Source: Bradyrhizobium centrolobii (lineage in GTDB: Bacteria > Pseudomonadota > Alphaproteobacteria > Rhizobiales > Xanthobacteraceae). Taken from it: a DNA stretch of 41,660 nt. The position numbers were made by a program, and so were the translations under genes. The stretch's first letter is position 1. Each line of letters begins with the position of its first letter. Under the pieces are notes generated by a model, which was not told the origin of the DNA, did not search any database, and was given only the letters and a program-made list of their open reading frames with translations. Location of the stretch: the NCBI RefSeq assembly GCF_001641635.1, contig NZ_LUUB01000051.1, positions 46,537 to 88,196 of the forward strand. Direction: 5' to 3'. This document shows positions 1 through 7,011 of the stretch, in pieces.

Positions 1-696
1 CCGTTCCTGCCGCTGCCGCTGCTCGGCGGGAGGGTCGCTCCGTTTGCAATGACGGCCGGCGGTTGTGCACTCGGTGCGATCACTGGCCTCACCGTCCAGC
101 TGCCGCTCTATTACGAGTCCGTCTACCATCTCAGCGCAAGCGAGGCCGGGCTCGCGCTGATCCCGCTCGCGGCGGTCTCGACCTGCGGTGCGGCGATCGC
201 CGGCCGTACCATGGCGCGCGCCAAGCACTACAAGCGCGTCGCCGTCATCGGCACGTCCTGGGCCGCGATCTGTGGCCTGGGCCTCACGTTCTCGACGCTG
301 CCGCTGTGGGGTCTATTGACCTTGATGGCCGCGTTCGCGCTGGGGCTCGGCACGACGTTCCCGGTGTGCGTCGTCTCACTGCAGAATTCGGTCGCCCGTG
401 CCCAGGTCGGCACCATCACCGGCGCGATGAACTTCTTCCGCTCGCTGATGTCCTCGTTCACGGTCGCGGCGTTCGCGGCCATCCTGCTCATCGCGCTCGG
501 CGCGGACATTCCGCTCGCCGGCGAGCATCACGGCGCCGTCAATGCGATTCCCTCGGCCGACATGATGGCGGCGTTCCGTTATGTCTTCGGTGCGGCTGCT
601 GCGATGATGGCCACCGCCGCGCTCTGCCTGATCCTGATGGAGGAGCGGCCGCTCGCGGGGCCGGCCACCGCGCAGGCCGTCGAGATGGCGGAGTAG
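1..696 (+). CDS. MFS drug-efflux-type transporter, C-terminal part (5' end outside window)
   Basis: The reading frame is open from base 1 and closes with TAG at 694-696, so the gene begins upstream. An ATG at 49 lies inside a hydrophobic stretch and is probably an internal methionine. The visible ~231 residues contain about six hydrophobic segments separated by short basic loops (for example around RTMARAKHYKR), and end in a short polar tail. The LPLYYESVYHLSASEAGL region and the overall pattern resemble the C-terminal half of DHA2 (EmrB/QacA-type, 14-TM) proton-driven exporters in the inner membrane. The substrate cannot be read from this fragment. The gene converges on the ABC permease gene, with 44 bases between the stops and no clear terminator hairpin. 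Confidence 0.8.
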   Translation, partial: PFLPLPLLGGRVAPFAMTAGGCALGAITGLTVQLPLYYESVYHLSASEAGLALIPLAAVSTCGAAIAGRTMARAKHYKRVAVIGTSWAAICGLGLTFSTLPLWGLLTLMAAFALGLGTTFPVCVVSLQNSVARAQVGTITGAMNFFRSLMSSFTVAAFAAILLIALGADIPLAGEHHGAVNAIPSADMMAAFRYVFGAAAAMMATAALCLILMEERPLAGPATAQAVEMAE

Positions 697-740
697 GGGC
701 TTGCCTGCCCGCGCAAGCCGGGTATCGGCAAGCGATCCGG

Positions 741-1586
741 CTATTTGACCGCGCCGCCGGTGATGCCGGAGATGAAGCGATCAAGGAACAGGTTATAGGC
801 GATGGCCACGGGGATGCTGGCAATCAGTGCGCCGGCCATGATCTCGCCCCAGAAGAAAATGTCGCCGCGGACCAGATCGGTGGCGACACCGAGCGTGACC
901 GGCTTCTGCGCCGAAGCGGAGATGAACGTCAGCGCATAGACGAATTCCTGCAGGGTCAGCGTGAAGGTGAAAATAACCGCCGTCAGAATAGCCGGCAGGG
1001 ACAGCGGGAGCACCATCCTGACGAAAGCGCCGAACAGGCTGCAACCGTCGACGATCGCCGCTTCCGCGATTTCGACCGGCATCGCCTTGAAGAATCCCAT
1101 CAATAGCCACGTGCAGAACGGGATCGTGAAGGTCGGATAGACCAGCACCAGCGACCACATCGAATTCTGCAGGCCGAGCGAAGCGACGATGCGCGAGAGT
1201 GGTAGGAACAGAAGAGTCGGCGGAACGAGATAGGTCAGGAAAATGCCAATGCCGAGCGCCTCGCCGTTCCGACCGACCATCCGCGCCAAGCTGTAGCCGG
1301 CCGGCAGTGCGGCGGTAAGCGTGATCGCCACTACACAAAGACCGATGATCAGCGAGTTGAGGAGCCAGCGCGCGAACAGCGTCTGCTCGAACAGATATTG
1401 GAAGTGCTCGAGCGTCGGCGTCTCGTTGAACCAGAAGGGAATGTTGGTGACGTTGTAGAGATCGGGATTGCTCTTCAACGAGGTGATGAGCATCCAGTAG
1501 AACGGAAAGGCGGTCAGAACGACGAAGGCGGCCACCGCGCTGTAGAACGCGCTCTCGCCCGCGATGTTGAGGAGGGCGCGACGCAT
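741..1586 (-). CDS. Sugar ABC transporter permease, MalG type
   Basis: This 281-residue inner-membrane permease belongs to the CUT1 (binding-protein-dependent sugar uptake) class. It has an N-terminal membrane segment followed by FPFYWMLITSLK, typical of MalG-like subunits, about six membrane segments, and a cytoplasmic EAA loop (VEIAEAAIVDGCSLFGAF) that docks on the ATPase. The frame is open further upstream, but the ATG at 1586 starts exactly at the conserved N-terminus. It also lies one base after the TGA of the preceding permease gene (1588-1590), so translation is probably coupled. It is the last gene of a four-gene minus-strand operon. The gene is intact, unlike the ATPase and binding-protein genes of the same operon. 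The sugar is not identifiable from sequence. Confidence 0.88.
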   Translation of the reverse strand: MRRALLNIAGESAFYSAVAAFVVLTAFPFYWMLITSLKSNPDLYNVTNIPFWFNETPTLEHFQYLFEQTLFARWLLNSLIIGLCVVAITLTAALPAGYSLARMVGRNGEALGIGIFLTYLVPPTLLFLPLSRIVASLGLQNSMWSLVLVYPTFTIPFCTWLLMGFFKAMPVEIAEAAIVDGCSLFGAFVRMVLPLSLPAILTAVIFTFTLTLQEFVYALTFISASAQKPVTLGVATDLVRGDIFFWGEIMAGALIASIPVAIAYNLFLDRFISGITGGAVK

Positions 1587-1587
1587 C

Positions 1588-2517
1588 TCAGATCTCCCGC
1601 CGCCGGATGAAGCGCAGCATGCCGACCACCACGAAGAACAGCACCGGCAGCATGAACAACGAGATGGCGGCGCCATGTGACACGTCGCCGGAGACGATGC
1701 CGACCTGGAAGCCCTCGAACCCCAGCACGGAGGTCGCGCCGACCGGACCGCCATTGGTCAGGAGAAACACGACGGAAAGATCGGTGAAGGTGAACACGAT
1801 GCCGAAGATGAGGCCAACGGCGACGATGGGCATGATCATCGGCAGGACGATCTGGTAGTTGCGCCGCCAGAAGCCGGCGCCGTCCACCGTCGCAGCATCA
1901 ATGACGTCTTGCGGGATCGAGGTCATGCCAGCCAGAAAGATGACGATCGCGAATGGAAAGAACCGCCAAGCATTCACGACGATCACGCACAGCATCGCCA
2001 AATGCGGGTTGCCGAGCCAGTTTGGCGCTTCGGAGCGGGTGATGATGCCGAGCGAGATCAGCGTCCAGTTGATGACACTGTAGAGCGAATCGAACATCCA
2101 CTCCCAGGCGACGGTGGCGAGTGCGATGGGCACGGCCCACGGCAGGATAATCAGGGCTCGGACGATCGTGCGGCCGGGGAACGGCCGCATCAGCAGCAGC
2201 GCGCCGAACTTGCCGAGCACGAGTCCGAGGAACTGGGACCCGAAGGTGAAGAGAAAGGTGTTGGCCAGGGTGTCCTGAAAGACCGGATTGCTGACGATCT
2301 GCCTGAAATTAGAAAGGCCCACGAAGTGCCAGGACGGATCGTAGATCGTATAGGCGCTGACCGAGTAATAGACCGCGAGCAGAAAGGGCAGGCCAACCAG
2401 CAAAAGCACGTAGAGGATCGCGGGCGCGACCATGACGCTGCCCAACACGTCGCGCCGGTCCAGGATGAAGCGGTAGCGCGATGCCGGCTTGGCGATTGGT
2501 TCGGCGATCGAGACCAT
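1588..2517 (-). CDS. Sugar ABC transporter permease, MalF type
   Basis: This 309-residue permease pairs with the MalG-type subunit encoded next. After a short cytoplasmic leader (RYRFILDRRDVLGSV) come about six membrane segments and the EAA loop (IPQDVIDAATVDGAGFWRR). I chose the ATG at 2517 because translation upstream in the same frame gives low-complexity residues antisense to the ATPase gene, whereas MVSIAEPIAKP leads straight into the conserved domain. The stop is one base before the next start. The ATPase gene ends 55 bases upstream, across a gap holding a small tandem duplication. The gene is intact, so the operon could still make a membrane channel even though its partner genes are interrupted. 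Confidence 0.87.
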   Translation of the reverse strand: MVSIAEPIAKPASRYRFILDRRDVLGSVMVAPAILYVLLLVGLPFLLAVYYSVSAYTIYDPSWHFVGLSNFRQIVSNPVFQDTLANTFLFTFGSQFLGLVLGKFGALLLMRPFPGRTIVRALIILPWAVPIALATVAWEWMFDSLYSVINWTLISLGIITRSEAPNWLGNPHLAMLCVIVVNAWRFFPFAIVIFLAGMTSIPQDVIDAATVDGAGFWRRNYQIVLPMIMPIVAVGLIFGIVFTFTDLSVVFLLTNGGPVGATSVLGFEGFQVGIVSGDVSHGAAISLFMLPVLFFVVVGMLRFIRRREI

Positions 2518-2528
2518 TGAAGAAAGCC

Positions 2529-2569
2529 CGTTCCAGTGAGACCTCGTTCCAGCCTCGTTCCAGTGAGAC
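2529..2569. repeat. Short tandem duplication between ATPase and permease genes
   Basis: The 11-base unit CCTCGTTCCAG occurs twice head to tail at 2542-2552 and 2553-2563. A 14-base unit CGTTCCAGTGAGAC occurs at 2529-2542 and again at 2556-2569. The copies fill most of the 55-base gap between the ATPase stop and the MalF-type start. This looks like a replication-slippage duplication. Whether it affects spacing of the permease ribosome-binding site is unknown. Confidence 0.7.
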
Positions 2570-2572
2570 ACT

Positions 2573-3596
2573 CTAGTGAGACATGGTCCGCTTGCCGTCC
2601 GCGTCGAAATACCGCAATGCGCCGCGGCGTACGGCGAAGCGGTGCCACTCGCCCGCGCGGATGCTTTCCTCGGCCACATGCGCAGGGGGCAATTTCGCGG
2701 CGAGCACCTGCGTCGGATCGAAGCCTTCGACCGCGCCATAGACGATGCGTTCCGAGCCGAGATATTCGGAACGATCGACCCGGAACGAGAACTCCTCCGC
2801 GTCGCCGCCATTGATCATTTCCCTGGGAAGAAAATTCTCGGGTCGGAAGCCGAGATACCCGCCGTTGCGCGCGAGCAGATTCATCGGCGGCGTGCCAACG
2901 AAGGTTGCGACGAAGCGATCGGCCGGATCCTCATAAATCTCCACGGGCGTTCCGACCTGCCGTATCTGCCCATGGTCGATGACGGCAATGCGATCGCCCA
3001 TGCCCATCGCTTCCACTTGGTCGTGCGTCACGTAGATGGTCGTGACCCCGACGCGTTGCTGGAATTGCCGGATGTCGTGGCGCGCCGAGGCGCGCATCTT
3101 GGCGTCCAGATTGGACAGCGGCTCGTCGAGCAAAAGCGCCGTCGGCTCGCGCACGAGTGCGCGAGCGAGCGCGACACGCTGGCGCTCGCCGCCGGAGAGC
3201 TGGCGCGGCCGGCGATCGAGCAGATGCGAGATCCCGAGCAGGTTCGCTGCCCAGCTCACCTTTCTCGATCTCCGTGCGAGGGACGCGCTGCGTCTTCAGC
3301 GGAAAGGCGATGTTGTTGCGCACCGTGTAATGCGGATAGAGCCCGTAGCTCTGGAGCATCATGGCCACGCCGCGCGCGCGGGGCGGTACGTCGTTGACGA
3401 GGTGGCCGCCAATCACGAGATCGCCACTCGTCTGCTGCTCGAGGCCGCACACGATGCGCAGAAAGGTCGTTTTCCCGCAGCCCGACGGCCCGAGCAGGAC
3501 CATGAATTCGCCGTCCGGCACCGTGAGCGTAATGCCGTTGACTGCGAGAACGTCGTCAAACTTCTTGAAGATGTTTCTGGCAGACACTGCGGCCAT
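2573..3596 (-). pseudogene. Sugar ABC transporter ATPase (UgpC/MsmX type), frameshifted
   Basis: Two overlapping frames together encode one UgpC/MalK-like ATPase of about 341 residues. The first, from ATG 3596, has Walker A (GPSGCGKTT) and the Q-loop (MMLQSYGLYPHYTV). The second, readable from about 3259 to the TAG at 2573, has the signature LSGGERQRVALARAL, Walker B (ALLLDEPLSNLD), the H-loop (YVTHDQVEAMG) and a C-terminal regulatory OB-like domain. The switch falls at about 3260, just after EIEK and just before VSWAANLLGI: one surplus base or two missing bases. Without correction the protein loses the signature, Walker B and H-loop and cannot hydrolyse ATP. The cause is either a real mutation or a sequencing/assembly error. 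It is the second gene of the operon. Confidence 0.85.
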
Positions 3597-3627
3597 CGTT
3601 GAAATCCAGAAAATCAGTCGATGCGGA

Positions 3628-3653
3628 AACGTTTCGGCAGGACTAGCTGTTCC
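3628..3653 (-). promoter_or_regulatory. Candidate EcfG-type (general stress sigma) promoter ahead of the ATPase gene
   Basis: On the minus strand GGAAC (3653-3649) is followed after exactly 17 bases by CGTT (3631-3628), matching the alphaproteobacterial EcfG consensus GGAAC-N16/17-CGTT. The -10 element ends 31 bases upstream of the ATPase start codon, a normal distance. It lies in the gap between the binding-protein and ATPase genes, just past the hairpin at 3682-3707, so it could start a separate transcript for the ATPase and permeases. A chance match of nine fixed bases somewhere in the window is possible, so placement is the main support. Confidence 0.5.
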
Positions 3654-3681
3654 CTATGCCCGTTCGTCTGGAGCAACCATT

Positions 3682-3707
3682 GCGAACCGCATATGCATGC
3701 GGTTCGC
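3682..3707 (-). terminator. Perfect 11-bp stem-loop after the binding-protein gene
   Basis: Left arm GCGAACCGCAT (3682-3692) and right arm ATGCGGTTCGC (3697-3707) pair perfectly around a four-base loop. With one bulge the stem extends further outward. It begins 16 bases after the binding-protein stop and has no following T-run on the minus strand. Such hairpins in ABC operons often protect the binding-protein mRNA or reduce read-through, which raises binding protein over membrane subunits. That role is inferred here. Confidence 0.55.
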
Positions 3708-3722
3708 TGGTGCAGCCGTCAT

Positions 3723-5049
3723 TCAGGATCTGTGCAGCCACTTGTCGAAGATGGCCTCGCATTGCTGCGTCGCCCATTTGACGGCTTGTTCGGCAGTCAT
3801 GACCCCGGTCGCCGCCTTCGCCATCATGTCGCAGATGATGAAGTTGTTGTAGATCTCGTCAGTGGCTGGCCAGGCCGGCCCCGGATAGCCAGGCACGGCG
3901 GACCATTCGTCGGAGGTCTGCAAGACGGACAGCTTGTCACGCGGCGTCGAAGTCGGATCGTCGGACAACAGCGGCATCGGTTTCGGGACGATGTTGGCGA
4001 AGATCGGGTTGTTGTAGCCCGAGCTCGCCTTGAAGGCATCGACCCAGTTGTCGGCGTAGTATTTCAGGAACTCGAGCGCCGCCTCCTTGTTCTTGGCAAA
4101 TTTCCAGATGCCGTAGAATTCGGCGGCACCGCCCATGATCTGGCGAACCGGGCCCTTGGGCGGCTTCATCACGAATATGTCGTCGGCAACTTTCTTATTG
4201 AGCTGCTGGGCCGTTCGATAGGCGGAGATCGGGTTGATGATCAGCGAGCTGACGCCCGAGTCGATGTACTGGTTGTTGCTGGCGTCGCTCCATGACAGCA
4301 CTTCCGCCGTCATCGCCTCCTTGTAGAGGGCAGCGACGAATTTGACCGCCTCGACCGTCTCCTTGCTGTCGAGCACAACATGCTTTCCGCTCTCGTCCTG
4401 GACTGCGCCGCCATAGCTCCAGAGCAGGCCGCGCCAGGTCGTATTCGGATCGTTGCTGTGGCCGAGCGAAATTCCGACCGGGTTGCCCTTCTGCTTTAGC
4501 TTCGCGCCGCCGATGCGGATACTGTCCCACGTGTCGGGCAGCACCCCGATTCCGTCCCAGAGGCTCTTGCGGTACATCACCGGGAAATTGATGTAATAGT
4601 CGGGGAATGCGGACCACGTCTTGTCGTCCTGGTTGTAGCCGATCTGCCGACCAATGACAGTGATCTTGCCGTATTTCTTTTCCACCGACTCGACAAGTCC
4701 GTCACATCGACGAGGAACTTGCGGTAGAGGTGCGCGCCGCCGGCTCCATTCCACCCAAACAGATCGTGGCCGGATCCAGCCGATGCCTCGGCGGCAGCGC
4801 GGGCGGCAACGTCTGCGACAGGAATATGGTCGACGCTAACCTCGATGTTGTTCTTGGTTCCCCAATCCCTGGCGAAATTGTCGAACCAGGGACGAAGTGA
4901 CTCCACTGCACGATCGACAGCGTCTTGGTGTCGGCCATGGCGCGGGATATGAATGGTGTCGAAAGTACCGGTGCTGAGCCGGCTGCGAGAAGGCCGAGCC
5001 CCGTGTCCTTCAGGAGCCGGCGTCGCGTGACACGATTTCGCGTGGTCAT
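3723..5049 (-). pseudogene. Sugar ABC transporter periplasmic binding protein (UgpB family), two frameshifts
   Basis: Three reading frames joined in order give one CUT1 solute-binding protein of about 441 residues. Frame one starts at ATG 5049 behind a strong GGAGGA ribosome-binding site. It carries a twin-arginine signal (VTRRRLLKDTG, then a hydrophobic stretch to RAMAD), suggesting Tat export, and reaches WSHFVP. Frame two picks up at WFDNFARDWG, with the switch near 4889. It runs through HDLFGWNGAGGAHLYRKF to VTDL. Frame three resumes at VESVEKKYGK, with the switch near 4694, and continues to the TGA at 3723. Each switch fits one missing base; the second fits loss of one G from a GG pair in TTGGTC. 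As written only the first ~54 residues are made in frame. The fault is either a decaying gene or sequence errors. Confidence 0.85.
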
Positions 5050-5085
5050 CTGCGAATCCTCCTCCGTTTGGCTTCCGGTTAGATC

Positions 5086-5112
5086 AGGCCGATCCTGGTG
5101 AAAGATCGGCCT
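5086..5112 (-). promoter_or_regulatory. Inverted repeat upstream of the binding-protein gene
   Basis: AGGCCGATC (5086-5094) and GATCGGCCT (5104-5112) form perfect 9-bp arms around nine bases, 37 bases upstream of the start codon. An A-rich run lies just upstream on the coding strand. This could be an operator for a LacI/GntR-type sugar regulator or a leader stem-loop. No regulator gene is adjacent in the window. Confidence 0.4.
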
Positions 5113-5251
5113 CGCTCCCCCTGGATTGTTTTTTTGCTAAGATAGTGCGGCGACATAGCCCGCGGTATCTCGACAAAAGCCGGTCAATAGATGTGACCCA
5201 TCCGCAACCCCATAAGCGGACCGAATGCCGTCTCGCTGCCGCCAACCGGTC

Positions 5252-6970
5252 TTATCCGCCACGGTCGGCGTAGGGATTGTCGTCGGCGCTGCTCTCGGCC
5301 CCCTTCCGCGCCGCCGCCGCAAGATGGTCCTTGAGCCGCGCGAGCGCCTGGGCGGACCAGTTCTGGACATCGGTCACCGCGACCCAGGCATCGACGTAAT
5401 GCTCGGGCGCATAGACATGGCCAAAACCCATCGGCGTGTTGGTCGCAACCGCCATGTCGAGGGCCAGCTGAAGCATCGTGACGATGGGATACCAGCGCAG
5501 CTCCGGTGACACGTCCGGACCGCGGGGCGCTGCCATCCAGGCCGGGGCCTGGTAGGCGTCGCGGTAGTCGAACAGCACGATCGCATCGCTCGCATATTGC
5601 AGATAGACGACGCGCAACGCACCCCAGGGCGCATCCGCCGGCACCGTCGGTCCGTTCTGGTTCATGAAGCGGACGAAGCGGCTATCGCGAAACTCCGGCA
5701 GCCAGGCCGGCGAGCCCGCGTTGCGGTTCGCGGTGACCGAGCGCCAGATGCGACTCTCGAACGGTGGCCCGCTCCACAGCGCGCCGGCAATGGGATCCCC
5801 GATCGTCTCGAACAGCTCGGCGGATTTCTCCGAGTTCATGGCGCCGAGGCTGAGGCCATGCAGGTACAGTTTTGGCCGCTTGTCCCTCGGCAGGGTCGTC
5901 CAGTAGCCGTAGATCTCGGAGAACAGGGCGCGCGCGGCCTCTGCGCCGTATTCGGGCTGAAACAGCAGCGACAGCGGGCTGTTGAGATAGGAATACTGCA
6001 CGGCAACGCTCGCGACATCGCCATGGTGGAGATATTCGACCGTATTCATCGCGGAGGGGTCGATCCAGCCGGTGCCGGTCGGCGTGATGACGATCAGGAC
6101 TGCGCGTTCAAATCCGTGCTGGCGCTTGAGCTCGTCCAGCGCGAGCTTCGCGCGCGCCTGCGCGGTGTTGCCACCGCCGAGGCCGACATAGACGCGCACG
6201 GGCTCCTGCGCGGGTCGCCCGGTAAAGGTGCTGATCTCCGCAGCGGTCGGACCTGAGGCAACGAATTGGCGCCCCGCACGTCCGAGCTGCTTCCACTTTA
6301 CGAGCGAAGCAGGGCTTCCTGTTTTCCCGGGCGCCGTTGGTTGCGGCCGTTCAGGTTCGAGCAAGGCATCGAATTCGCGGAAGGACGAATCGAGCGCGCC
6401 GAAGGCCGCGCGTATCAGGACATTGTTGGCGATCGACCAGAACAGCAGCGCCGCGACCAGCACGCCGATCACGTTCGCGATCTTTCTCGGAATCACACGT
6501 CTTGTGCGCGTGGACAGGAAGCCGACGACAAGCACGAACAGCCGCCCCAGCGCCAGCAGCACGACGAACGTGATCAGGGCGATGCCGCAGACCTCGAGCG
6601 GATGCGCGGTCTCGACCGGCGCCATGTTCATGACGGCGCGGATCGAGTTCTGCCATTCGGCGGCACGCCGCAGAAAGATGATGACGACGAGCAGGCAGCC
6701 GGCCGCGACCAACGCATTGGCGCTCGATCTCACGCGTGCCGAGGGCTCGGGCAACTCGAGATAGTGCCACAGCCAGCGCCAGAGGATGCCGGCGAGGTAG
6801 CCGATCGCGAAGCAGGCGCCGGCGAGGACGCCTTGCGTGAGGTAGCTCCGCGGGATCAGCGTCGGCGTCAGCGCGGCCGCGAAGAACAGCGCACCCAGCA
6901 TGAGGCCGACGCCGGACAGCGAGAGCAATTGCCGCCGAATGAGCCAAGCCAGATTCTTCAAAGCACCCAT
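5252..6970 (-). CDS. Membrane-anchored alpha/beta-hydrolase family protein (PF10081/PF15420 type)
   Basis: This 572-residue protein has two parts. The first ~200 residues hold several membrane segments (LSLSGVGLMLGALFFAAALT, an RSYLTQGVLAGACFAIGYLAG region, VCGIALITFVVLLALGRLFV, IANVIGVLVAALLFWSIA). The C-terminal ~350 residues form a hydrolase domain with a nucleophile-elbow-like motif LHGLSLGAMNS, whose serine is the likely nucleophile, and a late GFGHVYAPEHYV segment that may give the catalytic histidine. This matches the family once annotated as DUF2319 (Abhydrolase_9). Substrate and physiological role are not established. I used ATG 6970; a TTG one codon earlier (6973) is also possible, and neither has a clear Shine-Dalgarno. 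The kinase gene upstream ends 41 bases away, so the two may be co-transcribed. Confidence 0.82.
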   Translation of the reverse strand: MGALKNLAWLIRRQLLSLSGVGLMLGALFFAAALTPTLIPRSYLTQGVLAGACFAIGYLAGILWRWLWHYLELPEPSARVRSSANALVAAGCLLVVIIFLRRAAEWQNSIRAVMNMAPVETAHPLEVCGIALITFVVLLALGRLFVLVVGFLSTRTRRVIPRKIANVIGVLVAALLFWSIANNVLIRAAFGALDSSFREFDALLEPERPQPTAPGKTGSPASLVKWKQLGRAGRQFVASGPTAAEISTFTGRPAQEPVRVYVGLGGGNTAQARAKLALDELKRQHGFERAVLIVITPTGTGWIDPSAMNTVEYLHHGDVASVAVQYSYLNSPLSLLFQPEYGAEAARALFSEIYGYWTTLPRDKRPKLYLHGLSLGAMNSEKSAELFETIGDPIAGALWSGPPFESRIWRSVTANRNAGSPAWLPEFRDSRFVRFMNQNGPTVPADAPWGALRVVYLQYASDAIVLFDYRDAYQAPAWMAAPRGPDVSPELRWYPIVTMLQLALDMAVATNTPMGFGHVYAPEHYVDAWVAVTDVQNWSAQALARLKDHLAAAARKGAESSADDNPYADRGG

Positions 6971-7011
6971 CAAGCGACGATGTTCCTCAACCCGTAGACC
7001 CGACGATACGG

